A program made the translations under genes and the position numbers. The notes below the pieces were generated by a model that was not told where the DNA came from, made no database searches, and was given only the letters and a program-made list of their open reading frames with translations. From assembly GCF_032062135.1 (NCBI RefSeq), contig NC_092859.1:44286468-44350467 (forward strand): a stretch of 64,000 bases of DNA, read 5' to 3'. This stretch comes from Pyxicephalus adspersus. Lineage: Eukaryota > Chordata > Amphibia > Anura > Pyxicephalidae. Positions 1-12,349 of the stretch are shown here, piece after piece (within the stretch, counting starts at the first letter, position 1; the number at the start of each line of letters is the position of its first letter).

Positions 1-38
1 CAGGCTAATACAGACGGTGATACAGGAGGAGTGATAGT
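1..38 (-). repeat. possible L2-type LINE tail fragment
   Basis: The first bases resemble the stretch of the L2-like element near 41,101-41,135: 'acaggaggag' is preceded in both by a cagac/gata-type run. If real, this is a short minus-strand piece of the same LINE 3' untranslated region, cut by the window edge. Homology is judged by eye over fewer than 40 bases. Confidence 0.3.
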
Positions 39-41
39 ATA

Positions 42-203
42 AAATATAGTTACACCGAGGTTTATCAAATACAATATACCTAAAAAAAGATATTTGCTTA
101 ATACCATGGTACCTGCAAGGAAGTGAAATAATATGTCTTCCAAAATGATACTTTTTTTCTTCTTTCACACAGATTATGTGGAGCTCTGGTTTAAAAGGAA
201 CCC
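42..203 (+). repeat. direct duplication, copy 1
   Basis: About 160 bp here recur at 544-702 in the same orientation with only scattered substitutions and a small indel in a T-run. Shared landmarks are 'tttatcaaatacaatatacc', 'catggtacctgcaaggaagt' and 'gattatgtggagctctgg'. The homology stops at 203, where a 14-bp inverted repeat begins. I see no coding content. It could be a segmental duplication or two ends of a decayed element; no known family was recognised. Confidence 0.85.
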
Positions 204-234
204 CAGATTAAACCCATAGCATGGGTTTAATCTG
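204..234. repeat. perfect hairpin, 14-bp arms, 3-nt loop
   Basis: Positions 204-217 and 221-234 are exact reverse complements around the loop 'agc'. It begins at the base after the end of duplication copy 1 and is absent from copy 2, so it marks the junction. Confidence 0.85.
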
Positions 235-543
235 AATTTTGCATTATCAAGTTTACGTTAAAAACCATAAATCACTACATGATCTATGAATTATAATCAG
301 CAATGGTCAATAACGATTGCTTTGTTATATGTCACCCCCTCTCCCACTATTAAAGTGAGAGGGGCCACAGAGCAACAATAAAATTAGTGAATAAAAAACT
401 GTTGCAGGAAAAAACATAGTAAAAGCGGTCAAACTGCATAAAGAAAGATTTTTATTTTTTATTTATTTTTGCTCTGTTGTTTTAAAGTTTTTTGGTCTTA
501 GTTGTTTTATTCTGTCTGTGTATTGTCTGTGTGTCTTAGTGTT

Positions 544-702
544 AAAAAATAGTTACACCTAGCTTTATCAAATACAATATACCTAAACAAAGGTATTTGC
601 TAAATAACATGGTACCTGCAAGGAAGTGAAATAATATGTCTTCCAAAATAATACTTTTTTCTTTCACACAGATTATGTGGAGCTCTGGCTTAAAAGGAAC
701 CC
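544..702 (+). repeat. direct duplication, copy 2
   Basis: Second copy of the segment at 42-203, offset by about 500 bp. After 702 the sequence differs from copy 1. An 87-codon open frame (636-899) runs out of this repeat, but it has no recognisable domain and its 5' part lies in repeat sequence, so it is not annotated as a gene. Confidence 0.85.
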
Positions 703-1659
703 TGCAAAGTGTTTCCTACAAAATTCTCCTTTTTACAAATCATGCATTACTTTATATTGTAATGGATGATGTGAAGCCTTGTGGTTCATATGAGACCCTG
801 CCAACATTTATGTTTAAAAAATTCTCTTGCAAAAATGAAAAATGTGGTCTCCTAATGGATGTCAGTACACTTTTAGAAAATGTTCTCCTTCAAACATGAA
901 AATTCTACTGGTTACTTCTACTAGATGATATGTTTTCCTCTTTTTAATATGGGGCCTTGCTAATGATCGTTCTAATATTTATGCAATAAAAAGAAGATTA
1001 TCTGTTTTATTTATACTTGATGAGTATGCCCATTTCTGTAACCTAGATTCCCACTGACTTATGTCTTCATTCATTGAGAATTCAACTTAAAAAGAAAAAT
1101 TGTATACATACTAACTGAAAAAGATTTCGTCTGATTTGCTGTAATATGTGGTCAGATTTCTACTAGAAGGATGAGAAATTCTACTGTCTAATTATTTTCT
1201 TTTTGTTGTAGCCTGGCCTTGATGTGAATTTCATGTGGTTCTGCAGATGCATTTTGTCATTGTATTGGATAAAGTTGGTCCAAGCCATGATATGGAACCA
1301 GGGTTCTGTTTAAAAAAAAATCTACATTTCTACTGAATTAGGCTTAAGTTGCAGTAATATTGAGCTCTTGCAGACGCACATCTGGAGTTCAACTTTTAAA
1401 GAGATTTTACTGTTTATTGTTATATATGTATATGCAAAGCCAAATTCAAAGTATTCAAAGTTTCATCAAATTTCAACATTCCACTTGAAATTTTTCAATT
1501 TTTCAAGACTGGGTGGGGGGCATGGACTTAATGCATTTTAAAGGCATATTTAAATTAGACTCTTTGAGGGTGATGCAGGTCTGTCAGTTCCTCCAGTTTC
1601 CCCAACTAGCCACAAAATTTGCTTGTCATATGGATGGATTTTGAGAGCCTATGTGATAG
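703..1659. other. AT-rich sequence, nothing recognised
   Basis: No repeat partner elsewhere in the window, no plausible exon and no strong palindrome were seen. Confidence 0.6.
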
Positions 1660-1663
1660 CCCT

Positions 1664-1790
1664 AGATGGGTTAGTCCCCAACCCCTGGTCCACAGCCCAC
1701 TAGTGAGAATATGCAGATTTAGTAGTAAATCAGTGGTCCTCAGCCTTTTGGAACTTGCGGTCCACTGATCTACTACCTAGTTTTTGACCT
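1664..1790 (+). mobile_element. hAT-like terminal fragments
   Basis: Two hAT-Charlie-like termini lie in tandem in the same orientation: 'agtccccaacccctggtcca' near 1,672 and 'cagtggtcctcagccttttg' at about 1,731. Both resemble the CAGTGGTYCYCAACC-type ends of vertebrate hAT elements (family knowledge). No matching 3' ends or target duplications were found, so these are truncated ends, possibly one inserted beside the other. Confidence 0.45.
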
Positions 1791-1799
1791 CAGCAAAAG

Positions 1800-2456
1800 C
1801 CTTCATATGAACTCCAAAACTTGGGCTTTTCCCTAACTTTATTCACTGCGAATGTTGAATGTGAATGTTTGCTGTGAATTTGCGCAAGTGAATGTTTGCT
1901 GAAAGTCACACAGATTTATGTTTTAAAAGAAATACTGTAGCATTGGTTGGGACCATGCCCTATAAACAGCCTCTTTTCACCATTGGGGGCTGTTCCCTAA
2001 ATGTAACTTTTTGTCACATGCAAACCAAATCCTGAAGGTAACATCCATCACCTGTAAAGACCATTTCCTAGAGGTAACCTGCAACATCTTTAGGGGATAT
2101 TTTCTAGAAGTGAGCATCCATCATGTACCATCTCTACTTTATCATGGTCTGCTGATAACCACTTAGGTCAGGAAAATAGGAAAAATCGCATTAAATTTTA
2201 TCTTGTATTTTCATATGCATCCAGCAGATGGAAACATTTGCTGTCTTTTTTATGCTTTCCATTTTTTTCTTTTTGACAACACTGAAAAAAAACTTGTTGT
2301 TTACAGACCTAAATATCTCAAGCTGAATTTTATTTAAGTAATTAATTAAGTCAGAAAATTGGTAGTGTCAAAAAGAAAACAGCTATGAATACAATCCTTT
2401 GTTACAGAGTGTTATGAAGCTACACTTTTGCTTGTCTAAACAATTCCATCTAGGAG
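1800..2456. other. AT-rich sequence with short degenerate repeats
   Basis: Around 1,850-1,905 the words 'gaatgtttgctg' and 'tgaatgt' recur several times as a degenerate local repeat. Nothing else was recognised. Confidence 0.5.
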
Positions 2457-3460
2457 CTCCTTGTTAGTGTTGGTCGAATATCCCACTATTCGATCGAATC
2501 GAGTGATATTGTTTAGGTAATTGAACATCGAATTCGAACACCATTAAAATCAATGGGGGGAAAATTTGGGTTATTTTTCGGGACTGTGTAAACCTGCAGA
2601 AGCAATCAGGGGGCAGAGCTGACAGCTCCACTTCCCTGATTGCTCTTGCATCCCTAGCATAACTATAGTATGTGTTCTTGAATAGAGATTCTCTATCCAA
2701 GAACACAGGCATCCCTCGGGATCCCCGTTCATTCACCTCTAGTGCTGTGTGATTGACTGGGGAAAGGAAAATCCTGATGACGCTTGAGCTGTCATCAGGG
2801 TTTACCTTCCCTCAGCCAATCACAGAGCACTAGAGATGATGAATGGAGAGACTTGTCCCCATTTAACCTCTAGTTCCCGGGGATCCCACACTGACAGGGG
2901 AATTCCCATGGCTGTGCAGCTGTTCAGCTAGGGCTGCAAGAGCAATCAGAGAAGCTGAGCTGACAGCTCCACTCCTCTGATTGCTTATGCAGCCCTAGAA
3001 TAACTAAAGTATGTGTTCCTGGATAGAGATTTTCTATCCAAGAACAGAGGAGTCCCACGGGATCCCCAGGCACTAAAGGCTAAATGGGGACAAGTCTCTC
3101 CATTCATTCACCTCTAGTGCTCTTGAGCTGTTATCAGGGTTTTTCTTTCCTCAGCCAATCACAGAGCACTAGAGGTAATGAATGGGGAGACTCCTCCTCA
3201 ATGGGGAGACGTCCTCATTTAACCTTTAGTGCCCGGGGATCCCACACTGACAGGAGGATTCCCATGGCTGCACAGGTATCATCCTGTCATTGTGGGATAA
3301 TCTGTAAAAAAATAAAATTTACACAAATGACACACATTCAATAAATTACGTTAACATTAAAGCCTCCTTTTCTAACACATATTTTTACAGACAAATTTGC
3401 AAAGTCGAATCCCGGGTTTTTCGGGTCAGGCCTATCACCAACATCAACACTAATCCTTGT
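2457..3460 (+). mobile_element. hAT-type non-autonomous element (988 bp) with 8-bp target duplication
   Basis: The element spans 2,465-3,452. It starts with 'tagtgttgg' and ends with the inverse 'caacacta', and is flanked by ctccttgt (2,457-2,464) and atccttgt (3,453-3,460), matching 7 of 8. An 8-bp duplication next to a TAG-type terminus is characteristic of hAT transposons. The inside is non-coding and holds two tandem copies of a module of about 340 bp (from about 2,597 and 2,936) rich in hairpins, including 2,602-2,643 and 2,673-2,706. Short open frames inside run through these repeats and are not genes. Parts of the module ('tagtgcccggggatc', 'gacaggaggattccca') recur in the element at 23,773-24,374, whose ends differ. 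Confidence 0.8.
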
Positions 3461-4670
3461 AGTTTAAAGTAAGTATGGCAAGTTATTTATGATGATTTGT
3501 AAAGTGAAGTTTGTGTATTATATTAAAAAAGAACATGTCCACAAACCATTATATATTCTAATTATGATTATATGCTGACTGCATATGACAAGTTGTAGAA
3601 TGAGCTAGAATAAACAGAATGCTTCCAGACCTTAAAGATAACCATACATAATCTTCAAGGATTTTGCCTCAGAGATAACCATGCATACAGACAGATGTCA
3701 TGTCCAACCTGCAGGTTATCATTAATCAAACCTTGACACCATGCCTTAAATATAACTGTCCACCTGCTGTAGGCATAAAGCTCTAGTGATAATAATCCAC
3801 CATCTGTAAGTGACTACATTCTGAAATTATTCTACCATAGAGAGAACTATCATTTACAGGGGACCAGCTTTACTAGTAACAAATCAACACCTATAGAGAC
3901 CCATAACTCTCTAACAACTTTAATGCCTGGAATGGGCAAAGTAGCTGGGTTTATTTTAGTTCCCACCCAACATATATTCTTCCTTTATCCACCATTAGGT
4001 CTACTCAACACCATGTTGCTTCCAGGTATGTGACTAACTACACATGAGAGCATTTAACCAATCAGCACTTTTGCACAGAGAATCCATGACCCTGTGTAAG
4101 TTTTAACCTGGTGATTATTAGCTTTCAAACATTTTATTTGCTCCAGGCAACTAAGGGGAACTAAGAAAAAGTAAGGTAAGGAAAGAAAAGAAAAGGTAAG
4201 GAAGCAGTAAACCTGCTTCTGCACCGTATGTTGGCAAGCCACAAGTTTCCTTTAAAGAAAGCCTGTCATCAACACAACACTCAGTTTAAGCACTATTAAT
4301 AACTATTTTAATTAACTACACAATTACCTAACTATTACCAATCACTGCATTGGAATGTGACTGTGAACTATATAGGGAGTTTAACCTTTCTTAGCTTCCC
4401 CTACCTCCAGCAATGTTAAGATTCCTCCTTTGAGGTTATTGGGAAAGCCCTTCCAGACCAAGACACTGAAGAAATGTATGGAAGTGTGGGTCCACAGGTT
4501 AGGTAGACTGGCTCTTTATCATGCATGTCAAGGGTCATGCAGCACTATCTGAGACATGGGAAACTTTAAAAACAGACCATGTCCTGCAAAACTTTGGCTT
4601 TTTCTTCTGTTCTGAGCGATAACCCAGAGTGTGGCTCAAGGTAATAAAAAGAAAATAAACTGATAGTTAA
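3461..4670. other. AT-rich sequence, nothing recognised
   Basis: A purine-rich patch of aagg/gaaa words lies at 4,145-4,205. No gene or repeat family was identified. Confidence 0.55.
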
Positions 4671-4679
4671 AAAAATAAA

Positions 4680-4850
4680 GAGTTACCTGGTCCCAGCTGC
4701 GTCCTCCAGTGTCCTGCCTGTCCAATCCCATCCTCCGGCCGCATCCTCTTCATCCGCTCTGTCCCCCAGTGAGTGTGCTGACGTTTACCGGGAGTTCCCA
4801 ATGACGTCAGTGCGTGCGAGGGAGCGTGGCCAATACAAAGTAATCATTAT
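4680..4850. repeat. GC-rich interspersed block with CpGs
   Basis: An abrupt GC- and CpG-rich stretch in AT-rich surroundings, containing 'atgacgtcagtgcgtgcgag'. The palindrome tgacgtca at 4,803-4,810 matches a CRE core, but inside repeat-like DNA that is no evidence of regulation. Its composition suggests an inserted repeat that I cannot classify. It abuts the LTR-like block. Confidence 0.4.
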
Positions 4851-4861
4851 ATTATTTATAT

Positions 4862-5265
4862 TGTGGTATACCACCCTTGTGGGATCGCCTCTTCTGGGGT
4901 AAGAGGTACTCTCAGACTGAAGGATAGGTGGATGAAGCACACTGGAGACAGTAGATCGGTTTTTAAACTGACCCACAGTCAGTTTTATTGAAAGGTTGCA
5001 TCATATAAAACAAACATACAAAAATAAATCTTAGCCAGTCAGGCACTAACTATACAGTTGGCAGATTTCTCTCTACCAGTTGGAGGGCTAAACCCAGCCA
5101 ACTCCACTCAAAAACCTTCCAGCAAACTTTACTCACATGTGGCCCACAATGGCCCTCACAGGCAGTGTCTCCCTCTTCCCTCTCAGCTGTGCAGTAATTA
5201 AAGGCCAGCCAGAACCAATCTCTGGCCTGGATCACGAACCCAGAAGGTTAAACAACGCGCAAAAT
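4862..5265 (-). mobile_element. LTR-like block (possible solo LTR)
   Basis: On the minus strand this moderately GC-rich block carries a polyadenylation signal (plus-strand 'tttatt' at 4,984-4,989) followed by about 125 bp ending in 'gtataccaca', an LTR-like CA end. No matching TG end or target duplication could be placed, so the right edge is approximate. The overlapping open frames (4,785-4,976, 5,050-5,235 and 5,137-5,373) show no retroelement domains. It could instead be the 3' end of another repeat type. Confidence 0.35.
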
Positions 5266-5269
5266 AATA

Positions 5270-7169
5270 CATTATCAATTTATTCAAATAAAAGTTTCAC
5301 TACAGATTTTCTCCCTACGCATACATTAGGAAGACATTTTTGTCGTTTTGTAGAACTTTTTTTTCTGGCATAACATAGCAATTATAAACCTTTTTTTTTT
5401 TTACTGTATTTAAATACAGAGTAGAATTTGTAAGAAATGATGTGGTGTAGTATGGTTGTTTAATGGTAAGAACTATAATAAATCATGACTTCTGTCATTG
5501 TCTGCTCTTGCCTTACATAACAGGAGTGTTATACAAGGAGAGCGGCCAATATCTCTGAGCTGCAGCCAGTGTCTGTCTCTCACCTGCATATATTCAATCA
5601 CAATTTATCCTGTTTCGCTTTGTTGTATTCTCTTTTTCCATATCACATGCATATGAGTTGTACAATAGTGCTATTCATAATGTTCTCAGGGAACTGTGAG
5701 CCCAGGCAGACTAGGAACTGTTATATTTAAAGAATAGCTCTCATCTGATTGAAAAAGCAAAGATATTGTTTTAAATGCGAACGTAATGGAAAAAGAAATA
5801 TAAATGTTACAGTTTTAAATACTTTTAAAAAGCATTCAGCCAATGTTCTCTAAACTGTGCTATCAGTACTAGGATAGTTCATTTTTAATAATTTTTCGGC
5901 TATGGTCTTCAGCACTATCAGCGTGCATAATGCTAAAGAGGAGCTTATGTACCAACTACCTGCCCTATTTTCCAGGTTACATTCCTGTCTTTGACCCAAG
6001 TTAGGGAGAACTTGTCTTCCTGATGACATACAAACAATAGGTGGAAACAGTTGTCATACATTCTAAAAATTTGCATGACTTTGGTTAGTTGACTTGTTAA
6101 AATTATCAGTGTTCTTGGGATACAGTTGTAGCATAAGGTTATTTTTCCTAGTATATAGAGCAACAAGAGCTCCTGTGTGTTGTATGCAACCTACATGTTG
6201 GACAATTTATATAGAAATGTTACAATTTTCTGTGTGGGCTACCTTCAGTGTATATACATACAAATAAGCCTCCTATATGTATTCTGCTGTGCGGAGCCTA
6301 TTGACTTATACAGTGGCTGTTCTCCATTAGTCATGAGAACGGGTCCATGAACAATGTACACATGTCAGATTCTCAAGCGAGACAAGACTGACCATTCGCA
6401 TCGGGCAAGAATCATCTGAAGTGTGTGCATAGATACCAAGCCTGGACCAAACAAAAGATTCTCTGATGACATAGTCTCAACATCCATTTTGCAGCTGTGA
6501 CACACTTATTTTGGTGTATCTGGTTACCTTTTAACTGGTGACTGTGAATACCACAAAGATTTAGTTTAGTACATGTTTATAATTCTGTCTGATTATCACA
6601 TCACTAAACTCTACAGGGCTCTGAGTACGAGTGACAATTTTTAAAAATGATATCTGTCCACCAAAAGACTTGAAAAGCATACATACAAGACAATGAGCAA
6701 CAGTAACATGTTTATATGGATGCTACCTATCCATATTTTATTAACTGCATCACTTTGGTTGAATATGTGTCATGTGACAATCAAACACACACACTATTAT
6801 GGATTTGTAAAATGGAATAACATTTGTATTTATGTTACAAGAATATTTTACATTTTCTGATTTCTTTTCTGTCATGTCTTTATTTTCTTTCATAGCTGTT
6901 ACTGAGTTCTGCACAGGAAAGAAAGGAACTTGAGTTTTTGATGGACACTCAAGCTATAAATAATTTATTTATTTGTGTGAAATGCTATTGCAAAAAATGT
7001 GCTGTTGCTATGATTATTAAAGAAAGCCAGTCTATAAAAGGGGGGCTTCTAAAAAGCGAATATGACAAAATCCTCTAAATGTAAGATCTGGCTTGGTCTG
7101 GTAGGACAATAGTTCGCTATAAAAGTTCTTGTATCCAAACTATACCAAAGGTGATATTACATTTACAGA
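5270..7169. other. AT-rich sequence, nothing recognised
   Basis: A T12 run lies near 5,391. No exon, RNA gene or repeat partner was found. Confidence 0.55.
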
Positions 7170-7229
7170 TATTGGATCTGATCACCCAGGTTCACCCATG
7201 ATAGTCTATCTTCTTGAAAAAAATTAGGC
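7170..7229 (-). mobile_element. half-copy of palindromic MITE family P1
   Basis: 'atcacccaggttcacccatg' followed by 'atagtctatcttct' and a terminus ending in 'aggcc' matches the right arm of the P1 element at 48,363-48,522. Only one arm is present. P1 is my label for the palindromic family with the intact end 'gggcctgatttattaaagct'. Confidence 0.6.
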
Positions 7230-8318
7230 CTAGTGTCTATGGCGCTAAAAACAAAGATAAATGTATTCCAGTGTCATTAATTATAGTTCTGATCATCGGA
7301 GGATCTTGTAAGGGAAATACCCACTCACCATATACAGAAGCCCCCTCTGACATCTACCAAATAGAAGGTATGTGTCTTCTTAAGAAAGATCTTCTGTGCC
7401 ATGTCACACCAAAATCCTGGGCACAGAATTCTCTCCTTTACTTACAGGGTTCTGTCCCTTTCCTTCAAATCAAAGAGCCTTGCTAATTGCTGCCTGTGTC
7501 CTTACTGCAGAATTTTCTCTATTTTTAGTAAGGGACAGGGAATTTCATGGAAACCTGTAGAAACCGAGGCTATAACAAGGCTTATAGGAAGAAGGGGCAA
7601 TTGGATAATAGATTGTCACTACTTTGTTTAGCTTTTATTTCTGATACACAGTTTTATAATGCCGGATTTATAAAGGGGACCCTGTTTTTTTACAGTGATG
7701 ATCAGTGCTTTGATCTCTGCACTGTAATTAAACTAAACTGGCAAACAAAAGCTTTGTTCATTTTAAATAGGTAAATAATGGCCAAATTGAATTACAGCCA
7801 TGATCACCCCATTTTAAAAGTGGAAATCACAGCAAAATTGGGGACAAACACAGTTGATCCTTATTGTGAATCAAGGTGTTTATCACTATCAAAGTTAATG
7901 TTGTCTGGCAACTTTCAAAATGATGATCATGCTTGTTTCATAAATAGGTGCCTGTAACTGCAGTGACACGAGTGTCTATACAAGTATTGCAGGTCAGAGC
8001 GGTCAGAGTCACTTCTAGAGGTCACTGCTTCACAGACCCCTTAAAAAAATCATGGTTTTCATATTTATACTCCCTAAAGTCCAATTTACAACCACAAGTG
8101 CCCCTCAAGATTCGATCAGAGAAAAAAATGTAACAGTGGACAGTATAAAAAAGTATAACAAGCCAATTTATTTAACTACTAGAATGAAATATAAAAACAT
8201 CATTTCCTCCACTGGCCTGAGAAAGCAACTAGGTACATAAAAAAATTCATGCTCCTGTCTGCAGGGGTTTTACAAAAATTGCCAAAAGCATCCTATGGCC
8301 TCAGATCTTAGGTTAAAC
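7230..8318. other. AT-rich sequence, nothing recognised
   Basis: Several overlapping short open frames (7,214-7,774) lack recognisable domains, splice context or similarity to one another. Confidence 0.55.
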
Positions 8319-8447
8319 ATTTGGGGGTTCATTTATAAAGCAGTAAGAATCTTCCAGTTCAATGTGTTTCAATGGCATTAATTGATTATTTACTAGGAAA
8401 TGTTTTAATGAATCCCAGATTCACTGCTTTATAAATAGACCATTTGG
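8319..8447. mobile_element. palindromic MITE, family P3, with possible 6-bp target duplication
   Basis: The core 8,325-8,441 begins 'gggttcatttataaagcagt' and ends with the near-inverse 'actgctttataaatagacc'. It is flanked by atttgg on both sides (8,319-8,324 and 8,442-8,447). The centre 'caatggcattaattgatt' is shared with the copy at 17,868-18,005. The superfamily is not assigned. Confidence 0.7.
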
Positions 8448-9920
8448 TGTTTTCATGTCAAGAGCAAGTGCATCAAAATAACTTTCAATAAGAGCTATTT
8501 GCAACAATTGTCACTGTTCATTTAGGCAGTACTCCTTTAATTTCTAATACCATCTACAGTTGGCCTGCCATTCTAAATATGTATTAAAAATGCAAAGCTT
8601 TGAAAAACTAAATTGATACAACCTAATGCATGTACGCGCTTTTATGCATATTACTAAATGATGATGCAAATACATGCAAGAACACACCCTGTAATGACTG
8701 TCAGAACAATTTATAGGTGAAGGGTTTAAACAGTATTAACAATTAACTTGACAAGCTAAACTATGTAAGTTCCTGCTGGGAATGTGCAAATAGTGTATAA
8801 TGAAAATAAATTAGAGAAATATTGGCTTTGAAATTACAATGCAGACATTCCAGAAGATGTGAAAATGTTTACGTCGTTTTAACTAGATTTTATCTTCTGA
8901 CTTCCTGCTTAACTCCACATATAAATTAATTCATTATGTGACCCACAATATATAGCTTAAAAAAATGGTTTGTAAATGGTTTTGTAAATTTCTTCCTAAA
9001 GTTCAGCTCTGTGCAGAAGAAAATGGACTAATTCTCATTTAAACCCTGCAACTGCTACTCTGAATCTATGTACAGCAATCTCCATTAGTTGGTGATTCCA
9101 TCCTACTGTCCACTGATCCCCACTCTATTCCCGACTATTCTTGTTACCTCCCTACTCAGGACAACACCAGTCCTTTAAGAATAAAGGATCCCAAAAAACA
9201 CTGCAATACTTCAAGAAACATTAATAATCTCAGCTCCAACAGGACTGAAGGGATGACATTTTATTAATGGTTTTGTACGCTATCTAGAACAGCCACATAA
9301 CATTAAATGTCCACTGTAGCAGAACATTCTGTATACGCAATTAATACTTGTAATAGTATTCAGTATATTGTATTATTTTTTTCTTATAATTAAGAAAGAA
9401 CTTGCTTTAACTGTTTAAAACATTTTTATTTCTAACTTGAAGTCCATCTAAATCTGCCTTGTCCGCATAGTAGGTGAGTCAATGACAACTCACAAAAACA
9501 AGAAATTGGATGAAAAGTGAAAGGGCCTTTTACACACTTGATCTGTGCACCTAACCCAAAAAATGAAGGATGTGTCAAGATGACAGCTAGGCAACTAAAA
9601 TCCTAAAAAACTTCTGTTTTACTGTGTTACTTAAATAATTGTATATCTACAAAAATACAAAAACTAAGCTATTGTGTGATCCTCCAGTTACTCTAAATTT
9701 GCCACCACTGGTGGGGTATTTACAAGCTGTATTGCACTCAAACAGTTCAGTATATAATATTATAATGTAGAAAAACACATGTGAAGGAAGACAAGATGCA
9801 CATCATGAGACTTGCTGTGCTCAGACCTATGTTTCATGTATGTATATAGAGAATAAAAAGGAGCAGTCAGGATCTGAAAAGACATGCATTAAACAAAAAT
9901 GGTAAAAAATCAAAAAGCAA
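8448..9920. other. AT-rich sequence, nothing recognised
   Basis: No repeats, palindromes or convincing open frames were seen. Confidence 0.55.
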
Positions 9921-9936
9921 TATATAAATATATATG

Positions 9937-9969
<33 letters not shown>
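9921..9969. repeat. (TA)n microsatellite
   Basis: Interrupted AT-alternating DNA becomes a pure TA run of about 14 units from 9,941 to 9,969. Confidence 0.95.
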
Positions 9970-9973
<4 letters not shown>

Positions 9974-11505
9974 GAGAAGGATTCTTAGCATAATTTATTA
10001 TAGCTTAAATGGAATATAGGACAGGTGCCAATATTTGCATGCATACAAACCTCCATGGAAAGAATCAGATTTAAAAACTTTTTAACTATAGGACAATGTA
10101 GCAGTATAAAAAATGGAATAATTTTTTTGCTTCACTGCCCCCCCTTACCATCCACCAATCAACCGGCAAGAATTGTATACTAACTGCAGAACGTATTCAT
10201 ACATGTATACATATTGATCAAACAGAGCTTTTTCTTTCCCTGGCCAGCACAATTTGGACTAAGCACTGCCTGATTAATTGATTCCCATTAAAGAATAAAG
10301 ATACTTTCATTCTTAATTATAAAAAAATCACATATTTAAACAGTTGTATTATATCATGTGAGCTTCAATTATCTTGGCACAAAGTGAGTTAATCGGTCAT
10401 TTGCGTTTCTTGCAGTTTGTTCATTTACCTTTGAAAATTTTAAATCACCGCCTCCCTGTTTAAAAAACTTACATGGAATCTGTAAGAACTAAAACAGATG
10501 GTGTCAGAAAGCAAATTCAAACTTTCTTTTGTTTACAGGATTTTGCTAAAGCGGAACATTTGTTCTAGGAAGAGATGTAAAAATAAAGTCCCAACCTTGG
10601 TTTTTCTTCTCTTAACACAAGAGTCTCCGGAAAAAATGTTGGATATCTATAGAATATAATTAACTAGAGTCCTGCATGTACAAATTTTTCTTTTGGTGAC
10701 AGTAACTGCTCATTAAAATAAAGAGCAATAGCTACACATGCCGTTTTTCCATTATTGCATTGCAAAGGTTTTGAAGCGGTAAGCATGTCATTACTGGCTG
10801 GATGGAACATGGCAAAAACCTCATAATTATCCTCCACTTTCTACCAATTTTAAACTAAACATGGAAAAAAAGAAGGTATCAGTACTTGGTTGTATGTTCA
10901 AGGTGTACGAAAAAGTATAGAATAAAACACACACAATAAAGCAAAAGGAAAGACACCTGAAACTAGACTATTAAAGTAAACTTGTCATGTACAGATTGTT
11001 ACTGAAATGATTATTCTCTAAAGCTATGTATCATGGATTGGTTTCAAATGCCTGGAATTCTCAAGTAATTGTTTTGTGTGCATTGAGGGAGTCTTCTATT
11101 CTTGAAGCCAGTCCTAAAGCCAAGCTTAATATGCTGAATTGCAGGCAAAATGTAACACAAATGTTAGTATGTAAAACAAAACGTTTTTGTGTTTTGTTTT
11201 ACTTCTTGGCAAAGGGACTACAAGCTATTTATGCAATTTATCTGCTTCCTATGTTGTCTAAGTGAAATTTTACTTAATGGTGGCTGTTTATGGTATATGG
11301 TAGAGGTAGATAAAATTAAGATGAGTAGGCAGGATGAAAAGTTGGTGGGGTTAGAATGCTTTTATGTTAGCTTCAGTATTAACGCATTGTAATGTATAAA
11401 TATACAAGTATTCTGTATATGTATGTATATGTAGAATTTAAATATTATATATTAGAAAGAATGATTTTTTAGGGGAACAGTGACTTTTAATGCAAGCTCG
11501 CCAGT
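9970..11505. other. AT-rich sequence, nothing recognised
   Basis: Two overlapping open frames (11,026-11,392) have biased composition without motifs. No splice-compatible coding segment was found. Confidence 0.5.
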
Positions 11506-11509
11506 GTAA

Positions 11510-11640
11510 AGCTGCCGGAGATGCGTGGCTCTGGCTGCGAGCTCTTTCAGTTGCTGAATAGCGCGACGGCGTACGATTTCGGATCGCGAATACGAATGCG
11601 CGAGCGATCATCCGATTCTGCTTGATGAATCAGCCTCATT
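11510..11640 (-). mobile_element. partial CpG-dense MITE, family P2
   Basis: The run from about 11,565 to 11,632 contains 'aatacgaatgcgcgagcgat' and 'gcttgatgaatcag'. It matches the reverse complement of the left half of the intact element at 13,666-13,813. The left part (11,510-11,560) is GC-rich but not clearly homologous, so the other arm is lost or replaced. Confidence 0.65.
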
Positions 11641-12335
11641 GAGAGAAAAGCTGCCCCAGGCTGCCAGTGTTGCACTATAGCAGTCAAAAGATTTAAACTT
11701 TTTCTGTAACACTAATTTTTCACTTCTAATAATTTATTCTGATTGGCTACTTTGATCAACAATTTTTTTGTGATATAACACAATATTATGTTTTTTATAG
11801 CTTTTATTGTTTAACCTGCATGTGCTTGTTTGTCATTTTACATGATGTACAGTAAGTTGCATGAAGTATTATCATAAAAAATGTTTATGATGCATTAAAT
11901 TCCCTTTTTTATTGGAACCAATATAATTTACAGTCTACCTTTACAGTAGCAAATTGTGTTTTCCCCATAGTCTAATTCCAGTGATGCCTAAGAAAATATC
12001 ATGAAGAATATAGCAAATAAGAGCTTAAGGAATATTATGCTTTTTATAGGCCGTTAAACACAACCTAATTTTGAGACACACAGCTCCTGTTTTCTAGTAA
12101 ACTTCAGCTTGCACAAGTATGGTACAGTTTAAAATACGTGTTAAAAATTCTTTCACAGAATCATCCCTACAGTAAAACAAAGGCAACACATCCACCTTCA
12201 CCTGTTCTACCAATATTTGCCTTGGATTTGTAACCAACGGGTTACCCATATTTTACCCAAAATTTACACCCTGGTGAGCTGCCAATAGAGGTAGATAATC
12301 CTTTTATATTAAGGTAAAAATGTGCTTTTCTCTTT
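11641..12335. other. AT-rich sequence, nothing recognised
   Basis: No feature could be supported. Confidence 0.55.
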
Positions 12336-12349
12336 CTTCTAAACTTTTT

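Noticed and set aside
4803..4810. CRE-like tgacgtca as a promoter element
   Set aside because: It lies in an inserted repeat-like block with no gene beside it.
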